A stretch of 64,000 nucleotides of DNA from Opitutaceae bacterium. GTDB lineage: Bacteria > Verrucomicrobiota > Verrucomicrobiia > Opitutales > Opitutaceae. Of the stretch, positions 1 through 8,057 are shown one piece after another. The first letter of the stretch is position 1; each line of letters begins with the position of its first letter. Where the stretch lies: positions 62,001 to 126,000 of the forward strand of contig JAQTYQ010000007.1 of the NCBI GenBank assembly GCA_028688225.1, given 5' to 3'. The position numbers and the translations under genes were made by a program. A model generated the notes under the pieces. It worked only from the letters and a program-made list of their open reading frames with translations. It did not search any database and was not told where the DNA came from.

Positions 1-280
1 AGGTGAAATAGCCGAGCAGACTCAGGCGGAACGTGGCGCCGATCACGAGATAGAGCGCGATGGCCGACCACGCCGTGAACTGGAAGATCTCGAACGTGTT
101 GCCGATCGGGCAGCCCTTCACCGTCAGGCCGCGCAGATAGAGGCCGAGCGTCTGCAGGGCAAAGCCGGCGGCGACGATGCCATACATGGCCAGGCGGGAA
201 TGCTGCCGTTCACGCAGCAGGGCCACCGTGCCCAGCACGAAGCCGGCCACGTAGCAGGCGGAGGCCAGCCAGAACCACAT
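1..280 (-). CDS. Cytochrome c assembly protein, CcsA/YpjD-like (partial, N-terminal part)
   Basis: The first 93 codons of a minus-strand gene are visible; the rest lies outside the window. The translation begins MWFWLASACYVAGFVLG, a transmembrane segment, followed by a second hydrophobic stretch and then the sequence GCPIGNTFEIFQF with a Trp shortly after. That Gly-x(n)-FEIFQF-x-x-W pattern is characteristic of the HemX/CcsA family of membrane proteins that help deliver haem to apocytochrome c outside the membrane. The ATG at 280 is the only ATG in this frame upstream of the conserved part, because an in-frame stop lies 27 bases further upstream. No strong ribosome binding site is visible. 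It could be a YpjD-type paralogue rather than the System II synthase subunit itself; the missing C-terminal WWD region would decide. Confidence 0.72.
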   Translation of the reverse strand, partial: MWFWLASACYVAGFVLGTVALLRERQHSRLAMYGIVAAGFALQTLGLYLRGLTVKGCPIGNTFEIFQFTAWSAIALYLVIGATFRLSLLGYFT

Positions 281-732
281 CCGGTCACCAAATCCGAGGA
301 AAGTCATGGGAAGGACGAGGCTACGGTTGGGCACCAGGGCGGGCAAGCCGCGTTGGGGCGGCGGCTAGAGCGGTTTAAGAAATTCTGTCGCCGGGGTCGC
401 CGACCCCGGTCTGCCTGGTCGCGAGGCACAAAGAGTAACCGTGGCCACCGGCCACGGCTACAGTATTGCAGAAAACGCCTTGGAAGCCGGGCACGTCGGA
501 TCAGGAATCGCATCCGCGGAACGTAGCGAGGCCGCACCAAAAAGCTAGGCGTGATTGCCAAATTCGGATCCGGCGGGTCCGGGTTGCAGGGCGTTACCCG
601 CCCGCGGCGCATTGCGCCTGGCTGCCAGGCCACCCGTTCCTCTTCCCCGCAACATGTCAACCAATAGTTGACGTGTTGCCGGGAAGACCGCGACAAGCCA
701 ATTGCCTCCCGGAGGGATTGCGCAGACGTCAT
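281..732. repeat. Intergenic repeat cluster
   Basis: No convincing gene. The stretch holds a 19-base palindrome at 391-409 (arms CCGGGGTCG/CGACCCCGG) that recurs almost unchanged inside the rsmB-like gene at 2067-2085. It also holds a hairpin at 650-678 with 12-base arms CAACATGTCAAC/GTTGACGTGTTG, one mismatch, related in its GTCAAC/GTTGAC core to the palindrome at 25128-25152. Confidence 0.6.
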
Positions 733-1626
733 CTATTCTTTCCTTGCCACCCAGAAGCGGCACTCGTCGGAAAAGTCGCGCACGGCTTGGGATTCGCAGG
801 CCAGGTCGCGGCGCATGGCGTCGAAGACAGGCGTCCAGCCGGTGGCGGCCAGGTCCTCCCGCACCTCCGCGTGCGTGGGCAGGTGCATGAAGGTGTGGCC
901 GCCATGGTCGTCGCGAAAGTACCGGTCACCGAACTCGCCCAGGCGGGGATCCTGCTCGCCCCGCGCCCAGCGGGCCGCCTCCGCGGCCCAGTGCGGCCGG
1001 TCGCGCGGCTCGTCGTCGCGGTCATGCGTGGTGAAGAGGAAGGCCGCGTCCGGCCGGCACACGGCGCGGATTTCGCGCAGGGCCTGCCGGCGGTGCTCCC
1101 GACCGGGGATCTGCATCAGGCCGTTGAACATGAACAGCGCCCCGGCGAAACCGTTTGGCTCCGGTTGGTCGCGCATGGCGCTGCCCCTTTCTCGTGTTAC
1201 GTCGTCACCCGCCAAAAGCTCTTTGTAACGTAATACGTTACAAACGGATTGGACCGGGCCGCTTGGACCGCTGGCAGCGCGGTCGCGCAACCGGTGATCC
1301 GTACGGAGCCGGGTGGCGTCGGCGTGCAGGAAGCGGATCGCACCGGCGGCGCGCAGTGCGGCGAGGCTGCGGGCCTGATCGAGGAGTTCCTCCGCGAAGT
1401 CCACGGCGGTGAGGCCACGGTAACCAAGATCCCAGAGGCCGAGCGTGACGCGGCCGGCGCCGCAGCCGATCTCGATCAGGGGTGCGTTCCGGTCGGGGAA
1501 CCAGCGTTCGATCAGCAGTCGCTCCGAGGCCCACAGTCCGAGTTCGTGGGCGGCCCGGGTGTAGTGCACCACGACGTTGGTGTCGTTGAAGTCGTGCCGG
1601 ACGGTTGCGGAGGAGATTTTTCCCAC
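733..1626 (-). CDS. Class I SAM-dependent methyltransferase with an in-frame repeat insertion
   Basis: Soluble methyltransferase of unknown substrate. The Rossmann SAM-binding motif I is APLIEIGCGAGRVTLGLWD, followed by an acidic motif II (GLTAVDFAEELLDQAR) and a motif III region (IRFLHADATRL). Normally the peptide after motif III runs straight into the hydrophobic strand that here reads FAGALFMFNGLMQIPG; instead about 45 residues intervene. Their DNA contains a perfect palindrome (11-base arms at 1222-1232 and 1234-1244), so this looks like a repeat element inserted in frame. The protein C-terminus has HTFMHLPTHAEVREDL. The start is uncertain: the GTG at 1626 is proposed because codons further upstream fall in repeat-like DNA. 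The insertion may impair function, so a decayed gene is possible. Confidence 0.68.
   Translation of the reverse strand: MGKISSATVRHDFNDTNVVVHYTRAAHELGLWASERLLIERWFPDRNAPLIEIGCGAGRVTLGLWDLGYRGLTAVDFAEELLDQARSLAALRAAGAIRFLHADATRLRTDHRLRDRAASGPSGPVQSVCNVLRYKELLAGDDVTRERGSAMRDQPEPNGFAGALFMFNGLMQIPGREHRRQALREIRAVCRPDAAFLFTTHDRDDEPRDRPHWAAEAARWARGEQDPRLGEFGDRYFRDDHGGHTFMHLPTHAEVREDLAATGWTPVFDAMRRDLACESQAVRDFSDECRFWVARKE
1222..1244. repeat. Perfect 11-bp palindrome inside a methyltransferase gene
   Basis: Arms TTTGTAACGTA and TACGTTACAAA are separated by one base. The element lies within the coding region of the methyltransferase at 733-1626 and keeps the reading frame open. Confidence 0.75.
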
Positions 1627-1726
1627 TGCAGAGACACGGAGAGCCCAAGGTGGCGCAGCCGCAACCAAAGAACACACAATTCTGCGTGCCCAACCAGGTC
1701 GCGGCGCACGAAGTTGCAGGAGACAG

Positions 1727-1766
1727 GCCTGCTCGCAGGTGATTCTTTTTTCGCCTGCGAGCAGGC
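1727..1766. repeat. Intergenic 13-bp inverted repeat
   Basis: Arms GCCTGCTCGCAGG (1727-1739) and CCTGCGAGCAGGC (1754-1766) flank a T-rich loop. It lies in the 349-base gap between the rsmB-like gene and the methyltransferase, both on the minus strand. It could act as a terminator or processing hairpin. The rest of the gap holds another repeat (1858-1938) and no gene. Confidence 0.6.
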
Positions 1767-1857
1767 TCCTGCTTTGCTCACCGAATAATGAAGACGATTG
1801 TGCGCAAAAAGCTCGATCGACTATGCCGTAACCATGCAGTCGAAATCCGCAAAAACC

Positions 1858-1938
1858 GTGTAGCAGCCGAGGTCACGAGGCTGAGGTTTAGCGGCGACGC
1901 ATCTCCCAACAGTCTCCTTACGTCGGCTGCTACACTCG
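1858..1938. repeat. Dispersed stem-loop repeat, GTAGCAGCCGAGG family
   Basis: Begins GTAGCAGCCGAGGTCACGAG and ends with the near-complement CTCCTTACGTCGGCTGCTAC. Other copies are seen at about 9612-9668, 12954-13053 (inside a gene) and 36211-36272. The terminal arms are conserved and the central loop differs in length and sequence, which is typical of small palindromic dispersed repeats. Confidence 0.75.
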
Positions 1939-1975
1939 ATTGCATGGATCCCGCCAAGTGGTCCGACCAAAGGGC

Positions 1976-3247
1976 TCATTTTCGCTTCCAGAGGGCGATG
2001 AACATGCCGTTGGCGTTCAGCACGTGCGGCCAGAGGTATTCTGCACCCGGGCCTGTTGATCCCAAACCGGGGTCGGCGACCCCGGCTACAGGAAATACGG
2101 CCGCGGGTGCAAACTCCGGATGAGCGGCGGTGAAGGCGCCGGCGACGCCGGTCGTCTCGGTGCGCGTGAGCGTGCACACGGCGTACACGAGGCAACCCCC
2201 GGGCTTGATGGAGCCGGCGACATGCTCGAGGAGCTGGCTTTGCCGCGCGGCGAGTTCGCGCACGTCGGCGGACGACATGGTCCAGCGGGCGTGCGGATGG
2301 CGCTGCCACGTGCCGACGCCGCTGCAAGGTGCGTCGACCAGGACGCCGTCGAATTTGGTCCTGGTCGGCGGCTGCGGGCCGCCATTCCAGGCGACGGTCC
2401 GGTAGTTGAACACTTGGGCGCGCGCCGCGCGTTTTTTCAGGATCTGCAGCCGGCGGACGGAACGGTCGCTGGCCCAGATGAGCCCCTGGTTGCGCATCAG
2501 ATCGGCGAGGTGCAGCGTCTTGCCGCCCTCGCCCGCGCAGGCGTCCCACCAGGTCTCGCCGGGTTGCGGCGCGCAGGCGTGCCCGACGAGTTGGGAGGCA
2601 AGATCCTGGATCTCGAACTGCCCCTGCTGGAATTCCCGGGTGAGAAAGAGGACCCGCGATCCCTTGTAACGAAGGGCGGTTGTAGCCGGGGGCGCCTGCC
2701 GTGAGCGTGTCGAACCGGCCGACCCCGGGCCGGCCTCAGCGAGGCCAGCGACATGCGCAGGTTCGCAGTCGCCCAGTGCCCGCGGGAGGGTTGAGGCGAA
2801 TTCCTGCCGCGCCCGGATCCACAGCGGCGGGTCGCGCTGGAGCTGGCGCAGCCAGCTCCAGCGCTGCGGCGCGAGCCAGTCCGCCTTTGCCAGGGCTTCG
2901 GCCGCCGGGTCCGCCGGTTCGCTGGCCGCCAAAGGCAGCTCCGCCCAGATCCACTCCGGCACGGTGCGGGCGGCCAGGGCCTCGGGTTTGACGGCAGCCG
3001 GATTGGCGTCGAAGCGCGCCTGCAGTGCGAGCGCGGCCTCAAGGCGCCGCTGGGGCGGAGCCTCCTTGTCCAGCCAACCCAGCCAGCGGAAATAGGCGGC
3101 GATGGCGCGGACGATGTCCCGGCGTTCGGCGGGTGCGAGGTCGCGGCGCGGCCGGAGTTCGCGGCGGAGCACCGCGTCGGCCGGATCGCGGGGCGTGATG
3201 AGCGCGAGGAGGCGCGCGGCGCGGTTCAAGGTGGCGGCGGAAGGCAT
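1976..3247 (-). CDS. RsmB/NOP2-family rRNA (cytosine-C5)-methyltransferase
   Basis: Predicted to methylate a cytosine of 16S rRNA at C5 using SAM. The C-terminal catalytic domain has SAM motif I (WWDACAGEGGKTLHLADL), motif IV DAPCSGVGTWQRHPHARW with its conserved Cys, and motif VI YAVCTLTRTE with the second Cys, the two-cysteine arrangement of the RsmB/RsmF/NOP2 group. The N-terminal 130 or so residues resemble the helical NusB-like RNA-binding region. Two stretches are repeat-derived and in frame: nucleotides 2067-2085 (a 19-base palindrome) and around 2664-2745, which shares a 20-base exact match with intergenic DNA at 22890-22909. I chose the ATG at 3247 (MPSAATL) over an upstream start in repeat-like DNA. 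It lies 66 bases downstream of dnaE on the same strand. Confidence 0.85.
   Translation of the reverse strand: MPSAATLNRAARLLALITPRDPADAVLRRELRPRRDLAPAERRDIVRAIAAYFRWLGWLDKEAPPQRRLEAALALQARFDANPAAVKPEALAARTVPEWIWAELPLAASEPADPAAEALAKADWLAPQRWSWLRQLQRDPPLWIRARQEFASTLPRALGDCEPAHVAGLAEAGPGSAGSTRSRQAPPATTALRYKGSRVLFLTREFQQGQFEIQDLASQLVGHACAPQPGETWWDACAGEGGKTLHLADLMRNQGLIWASDRSVRRLQILKKRAARAQVFNYRTVAWNGGPQPPTRTKFDGVLVDAPCSGVGTWQRHPHARWTMSSADVRELAARQSQLLEHVAGSIKPGGCLVYAVCTLTRTETTGVAGAFTAAHPEFAPAAVFPVAGVADPGLGSTGPGAEYLWPHVLNANGMFIALWKRK
2664..2745. repeat. Dispersed repeat in frame inside the rsmB-like gene
   Basis: Positions 2693-2712 are the reverse complement of 22890-22909 (CGACACGCTCACGGCAGGCG). 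Similarity continues around this core (Gly/Pro/Ser/Arg-rich translation). It sits between the N-terminal domain and the catalytic domain. Confidence 0.7.
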
Positions 3248-3313
3248 GCTCAACACGAAGGACGCGAAGGGCACGAAGTTCAAACCGCGAATCCCCGGCC
3301 AAGCCGGGGCTGC

Positions 3314-6300
3314 TCACCCGCGCCGGGCCCAGCGGCGCGTTTCCTTGAGCTGGAGACGCTTGGTCTCGACCAGCGTACCGGCGACGGCGGGGTGCGCCCG
3401 CAGTTGCTGGAACTGGGCGGGCACCAGCTTCCAGCCGAGTCCGGCCGGGGCCTCGGCAAACGGCGCGATGCGATTTTCGAACACGAAGGCGAATTCGAGC
3501 CGCGTGTCGCCATAGCTCGCATCGACGGCGGCGCGCAGCGTGCGGAGGAAGTCGGGCAATCCGGGATGATCGGGTTGCAGCAGCCAGGTGACCTTTTTGA
3601 CGAGCGAGGTCACGGCGGCGTCGAGCGGGTAGCACTCCTTGACGTTGATGCGCATGCCGTCGTTGCCGGCGAGGAGGTTGCCTTGCACGAGCACCGGGGT
3701 CTCGGCGGCCAGGTTGCGCGCGTATTCCTCGTAGGCGTCGGAAAACATGTTCATCGGCAGCGAGGCGCGCTTGGTGGCGAGGGTGAACGCGGCCCAGGGG
3801 CGGTTGTCCTTGCGCGACAGCTTCTTCACGATGCCGGTCGCGATGCCGCAGAGGCGGAATTCGCTCTGGCCGGGCTGGTCGAGCAGCTCGTCCTCGGGCA
3901 CGGTGTTGATGGCCTCGGCCAGGCCGGCGTAGGCGTCCATCGGGTGGCCGGAAATGTAGAAGCCGAGCAGCTCCTTCTCGTACTGCAGCCGCTCCGACAG
4001 CGGAAAATCGCCGGCGCCGCCGTTGCCGCCATTCCGGGAATCCGTCGAGCCGTTGGGCCGGCGGGCGGCCGGTGTCTCCGCCTCGCCGAAGAGGAAAACC
4101 TGGCCGGCCGCCTTCTCGCGCGCATCGGCCGCCGTCGCGCTGACCCGGGCGGAGACAAATTCCGCCGCGGCCTCGAGCCCGGCGAAGAGCGCGCCGCGCG
4201 CCGCACCGGAATAGTCGAAGGCGCCGGTCTTGATCAGGCATTCCAGCACCCGCTTGTTGATCGCGCGGCCGTCCACCCGGTGGATGAAGTCGTCAAAATC
4301 GCGGTAGGGGCCGGCGGCTTCGCGTTCACCGATGATTTTCTGCGCGGCGGCCTCGCCCACGCCCTTGATCCCCGCCAGGCCGAAGCGGATCTTGCCCGAG
4401 ACGCGCGACGAGGGCGTCGCGTCCCCAGTTGGAGCGGCGACCCCCCGGTCGCCGGATCGGGTTTCGTGAATCACCGGCGTGAAACTCTCCCGCGACTCGT
4501 TGACGTCGGGCCCGAGCACGGGAATGCCCATGGCGAGCGCCTCGTCGATGAAGTGGGAGACTTTTTCCGAGTTGCCCAGCTCGGAGCTGAGCACGGCGGC
4601 CATGAACTCCACGGGGTAATTCGCCTTCAGGTAGCCCGTCTGGTAGCTGAGGATGGCATAGGCGGCGGAGTGCGACTTGTTGAAGCCGTAGCCGGCGAAC
4701 TTGTTGAGGATGTCGAAGATCGCGTGGGAGGTGTCCTCGTCGATGTTATGGAGCCGCTTCGCGCCGGCGACGAACTTGTCGCGCTCCTGCGCCATGGCGA
4801 CCGGATCCTTCTTGCCCATGGCGCGGCGGAGCATGTCGGCGCCGCCGAGGGTGTAGCCGGCGATGACCTTGGCCGCCTCCATGACCTGCTCCTGGTAGAC
4901 CATGACGCCGTAGGTCTCGTGGCAGACGTCCTCGAGGAGCGGGTGGGGGAACTTGACCGTCGCCGGATCCTTCTTGCCGCGGATGTAGTCCGGGATCCAT
5001 TCCATCGGACCGGGGCGGTAGAGTGCGATCAGGGCGATGATCTCGTCGATGGTGGAGACCTGGAGCTGGCGGCAGAGCGCCTGCATGCCGCCGGACTCGA
5101 GCTGGAACACGGCGGTGGTGCGGCCCGAGTTGAGCAGGGCGAACGTCTTCGCGTCGTCGAGCAGGATTTTTTCGATGTCGAAGGCCGGATCGGCGGTGCG
5201 GCGGACGTTGTCGACGGCGTCGGCGATGACGGTGAGCGTCTTAAGGCCGAGGAAGTCCATCTTCAGCAGGCCGAGCTTGGACACCGCGTTCATGTCGTAC
5301 TGCACGGTCACGTCGCCTTCCTGCAGCGTGAGCGGCACATACTCCTCCAGCGGCGTGTCGGTGATGAGGATGCCGGCGGCGTGCTTGCCGGTGTTGCGCA
5401 CCATGCCCTCGAGCACGCGGCCCTGCTCGATGATCTTTTTCGCCACCGGATTGGAATCGAACTCGGTGCGCAGCTCGGCGGACTTGGCGAGGGCGTCCTC
5501 GAGCGTGATGTTGAGCTCGTCGGGGATCATCTTCGCCAGGCGGTCGGCCTCGGCGTAGGGCAGGTCGTGCACGCGGGCGACGTCGCGGATGACCATCTTG
5601 GCGCCGAGCGTGCCGTAGGTGATGATGTTGGCCACGCAGTCGTTGCCGTACTTGCGGCGCACGTAGTCGATGACCTCGCCGCGGCGGCGCATGCAGAAGT
5701 CGATGTCGAAGTCGGGCGGCGAGACGCGCTCGGGGTTGAGGAAGCGCTCGAAGAGGAGCTTGAAGCGGAGCGGGTCGAGGTCGGTGATGCCGAGCAGGTA
5801 GGCGGCGATGCTGCCGGCGCCCGAGCCGCGGCCGGGGCCGACGGGAATGCCCTGCTCCCGGGCCCAGTGGATGAAATCCCAGACGACGAGGAAGTAGTCG
5901 GTGTAGCCGGTCTGCTCGATGATCGAGAGCTCGTAATCCATCCGCTCGCACAGCCCGGCGGCCAGGGCGGCCGTGGGGACTGGGTTTTGGGCTTTGGGTT
6001 TTGAGTTCTGGGTTCCGGCTGCCAGCTCATCGCTTTTGGCCGCTGGCCTTTGACTTCTGGCTTCCGTCCCGGCGGCAGTGCAGGCGTCGTAATCGATGCT
6101 GTAGCGGCGGCGCAGGCCTTCGACGCAGAGCTGCTTGAGATAGCCGGCGCGGCCGGTCTTCACCTCGGGCGGCAGCGGATAGCGCGGGTAGCGCTCGGAA
6201 CCCTTGGGAAAGGGGATGGCGAGGTCGCACATCTCGGCCACGGCCTGGGTGTTGGTGACCGCGCCAGGCACCTCGCGGAAAAGCTGCTCCATTTCGGCCC

Positions 6301-7060
6301 GCGATTTCAGGTAGAATTGCTGGCTGTCGAACCGCATGCGGTCGGCGTCGGCGATCTTGGCGCCGGTCTGGATGCAGAGCAGGGTGTCGTGCGGGCCGGC
6401 GTCCTCGGCGCGGACGTAGTGGACGTCGTTCGTGCAGACGACCTTCAGCTTGAATTCCTGCGCCAGCTTGAGGAGGTCGGGCGCGATCTGGTGCTGCGGC
6501 GCTAGGCCGTGATCCTGGATCTCGACGAAAAAGTTCTCCCGGCCGTAGATATCGATGAAGCGCCCGGCGGCGCGGCGGGCGTCGTCATAGCGTCCCTGTA
6601 GCAGGCGCTGCGGGATAAGCGCGGCGAGGCACCCGGTGAAGGCGACCAGGCCCGCGGAGTATTTTGCCAGCGTCTCGAAATCGGCGCGCGGCCGGTAGTA
6701 GAAGCCGCGCAGGTGGGCGTCGGACACGAGCTTGAGCAGGTTCTGGTAGCCGGCGTGGTTCCGCGCCAGCAGCCCCATGTGGAAGATGGACTTGCCCTCC
6801 TCGCTGCGGCCGGTGCGCTCGAGGCGCGAGCCCTCGGTGAGGTAGATCTCGCAGCCGATCAGCGGCTTGATGCCCCGGGCCTTGGCCTGGTTGTAGAAAT
6901 CGATCGCGCCGAAAAGATTGCCGTGGTCGGTGAGCGCGAGCGCCTGCATGCCGAGGCCGGCGGCGCGCTCCATCAGGCGGTCGATGCGGCAGGCGCCGTC
7001 GAGCAGGCTGTAGTCCGAGTGGACGTGAAGATGGACGAAATTGGTGTCGGCGGTGGCCAC
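3314..7060 (-). CDS. dnaE: DNA polymerase III subunit alpha
   Basis: Replicative polymerase, 1248 residues from the proposed GTG at 7060. The PHP domain is at the N-terminus (NFVHLHVHSDYSLLDGACRID); the palm carries PPDFDIDFCMRRRGEVIDYV with the catalytic Asp pair around residue 450. The fingers and tandem helix-hairpin-helix region follow (GLAGIKGVGEAAAQKI), then the C-terminal OB region. An open frame continues 49 codons upstream of 7060, but it is encoded by an intergenic repeat (7083-7160), so the PHP start is preferred. Two segments look like repeat DNA captured in frame: 4408-4475 (Arg/Gly/Ala-rich, after VIHET) and 5968-6075 (Gln/Asn/Lys/Pro-rich), located between the PHP domain and the palm. 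These make the protein longer than the usual 1150-1180 residues. It is an essential gene, so the insertions must be tolerated. Confidence 0.96.
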   Translation of the reverse strand: MATADTNFVHLHVHSDYSLLDGACRIDRLMERAAGLGMQALALTDHGNLFGAIDFYNQAKARGIKPLIGCEIYLTEGSRLERTGRSEEGKSIFHMGLLARNHAGYQNLLKLVSDAHLRGFYYRPRADFETLAKYSAGLVAFTGCLAALIPQRLLQGRYDDARRAAGRFIDIYGRENFFVEIQDHGLAPQHQIAPDLLKLAQEFKLKVVCTNDVHYVRAEDAGPHDTLLCIQTGAKIADADRMRFDSQQFYLKSRAEMEQLFREVPGAVTNTQAVAEMCDLAIPFPKGSERYPRYPLPPEVKTGRAGYLKQLCVEGLRRRYSIDYDACTAAGTEARSQRPAAKSDELAAGTQNSKPKAQNPVPTAALAAGLCERMDYELSIIEQTGYTDYFLVVWDFIHWAREQGIPVGPGRGSGAGSIAAYLLGITDLDPLRFKLLFERFLNPERVSPPDFDIDFCMRRRGEVIDYVRRKYGNDCVANIITYGTLGAKMVIRDVARVHDLPYAEADRLAKMIPDELNITLEDALAKSAELRTEFDSNPVAKKIIEQGRVLEGMVRNTGKHAAGILITDTPLEEYVPLTLQEGDVTVQYDMNAVSKLGLLKMDFLGLKTLTVIADAVDNVRRTADPAFDIEKILLDDAKTFALLNSGRTTAVFQLESGGMQALCRQLQVSTIDEIIALIALYRPGPMEWIPDYIRGKKDPATVKFPHPLLEDVCHETYGVMVYQEQVMEAAKVIAGYTLGGADMLRRAMGKKDPVAMAQERDKFVAGAKRLHNIDEDTSHAIFDILNKFAGYGFNKSHSAAYAILSYQTGYLKANYPVEFMAAVLSSELGNSEKVSHFIDEALAMGIPVLGPDVNESRESFTPVIHETRSGDRGVAAPTGDATPSSRVSGKIRFGLAGIKGVGEAAAQKIIGEREAAGPYRDFDDFIHRVDGRAINKRVLECLIKTGAFDYSGAARGALFAGLEAAAEFVSARVSATAADAREKAAGQVFLFGEAETPAARRPNGSTDSRNGGNGGAGDFPLSERLQYEKELLGFYISGHPMDAYAGLAEAINTVPEDELLDQPGQSEFRLCGIATGIVKKLSRKDNRPWAAFTLATKRASLPMNMFSDAYEEYARNLAAETPVLVQGNLLAGNDGMRINVKECYPLDAAVTSLVKKVTWLLQPDHPGLPDFLRTLRAAVDASYGDTRLEFAFVFENRIAPFAEAPAGLGWKLVPAQFQQLRAHPAVAGTLVETKRLQLKETRRWARRG
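4408..4475. repeat. GC-rich repeat in frame inside dnaE
   Basis: Contains inverted GGCGTCGC and GGAGCGGCGACC blocks. The stretch TGGAGCGGCGAC also occurs, in reverse complement, at about 14722-14733 inside the spermidine-synthase-like gene. In the protein it replaces a loop just before the conserved GKIRFGLAGIKG segment. Confidence 0.6.
5968..6075. repeat. Low-complexity (T/C)TGG-type repeat in frame inside dnaE
   Basis: Repeated units such as CTTCTGG, GGGTTTT and GGCCGCTGGCCTTT resemble the AGAAGCCAGAGGCCAG tracts at 7235-7365 and 41015-41065 on the other strand. The encoded segment is an in-frame 30-35 residue insertion. Confidence 0.62.
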
Positions 7061-7480
7061 GGCTGGATGGGGGCGTGCTTTCAAAATGTCATTGCGAGGA
7101 GTCCCGCAGGCGGGGCGACGAAGCAATCCAGCTGGATCGCCACGGCCCGCTCTGCGCGGCCTCGCGATGACCCGGCATATTGACAACACGACCTGACACC
7201 TAACCAAGACCCCGCGGCCAAATGTTCAAGGCGGAATGCGGCGGAAGCCAGAGGCCAGATTCCAGAAGCCGGACATCAGAGGTCAGAAGCCAGATGTCAG
7301 AAGCTTGACGTTAGCGAGCAGGGCGTACCCAGAGACCGGGAGCCAGAGGACAGAGATCAGGAGGCAGATTCTTCTACGCGGTACGACCCACAGGATCGTT
7401 CATCTTTTTGCCAACGTTACGCATAAGACATCGAGGATGCCGCTGTGGCAGTCGAGTAGCCTCGATGCGCTAGTTGGAAA
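7061..7480. repeat. Intergenic repeats upstream of dnaE
   Basis: Holds no recognisable gene. 7088-7165 is a partly palindromic element (TCATTGCGAGGAGTCCCGCA near its left end and GCGGCCTCGCGATGA near its right end). 7235-7365 is a tract of CCAGA/GCCAGAGG-like units. The dnaE promoter should lie here but I cannot fix it. Confidence 0.6.
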
Positions 7481-8056
7481 CTAACCCATCAGTCGAAACC
7501 AATCCGCGACGGCGAGCCGAAGGCGGACAATCTCGTCTTCGGCCAATGGGCAGCAATGCGCGATCGGGCCTCGCAACATGTTGAGGCTGGTCATGATCTT
7601 TGTGAAAGCCTTCTCGCTAGAAAAGATGGCATCGAAGTTACCCCAGTTGCTTCTGACAATCTCGCCGAGCTCCCCGAAGGTTGTGTAGTCAATCTCGGCG
7701 TCTGATCGGGGCGTCATGCCGGCGTCGGTCTCCTTCTGAATGTTGGTCTTGACGTTGTCCTTCACGATTTGAGGAACCGACGTATCCCACCATTTTTCCC
7801 CATTTTGGCTCTTAAGCGTGTCGGCGATCAGTAACCGAATGCTGCGTTCAAGGCAGTAGAAGAGTTCGTAGTGTTTCGCCATTTGGGCCGCTTCGGCGCG
7901 GGATGTCATGTCGAATTGAGGATAATAGTCCTCATCCTTATCGTCGGATTGAGAACGCTGGAGGTCGAGGTGTAGCTCCTTTTCGACTTTGTCCAAGTCT
8001 CGCTCAACAAGGGCATGTGACATGCCAAACAGCTTGATTCTCTCCTCGCTGTTCAT
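7481..8056 (-). CDS. HEPN-domain protein (Swt1-like), putative RNase toxin
   Basis: A 191-residue soluble protein. The C-terminal half resembles the Swt1-type HEPN fold: a helix with YELFYCLERSIRLLIADTL, a conserved WW pair (KWWDTSVP), a helix with SNWGNFDAIF, and near the end RGPIAHCCPL, which fits the R-x4-H signature of catalytic HEPN ribonucleases. The N-terminal half is charged and helical. It begins one base after the stop of the DUF5343 gene, so the two are surely cotranscribed. Base composition is visibly lower in GC than the neighbours, pointing to horizontal gain. Target RNA and trigger are unknown; a role in defence or toxin-antitoxin control is inferred only from the fold and the pairing. 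Confidence 0.68.
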   Translation of the reverse strand: MNSEERIKLFGMSHALVERDLDKVEKELHLDLQRSQSDDKDEDYYPQFDMTSRAEAAQMAKHYELFYCLERSIRLLIADTLKSQNGEKWWDTSVPQIVKDNVKTNIQKETDAGMTPRSDAEIDYTTFGELGEIVRSNWGNFDAIFSSEKAFTKIMTSLNMLRGPIAHCCPLAEDEIVRLRLAVADWFRLMG

Positions 8057-8057
8057 C

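Noticed and set aside
3392-6004. An 870-codon open frame on the plus strand opposite dnaE, and similarly long frames opposite the hydrogenase, HdrA, EtfD and HypF genes
   Set aside because: They are antisense shadows caused by high GC in the third codon position. Their translations are low-complexity Arg/Ala/Gly/Val-rich and show no domain motifs, while the minus-strand frames have clear family signatures.
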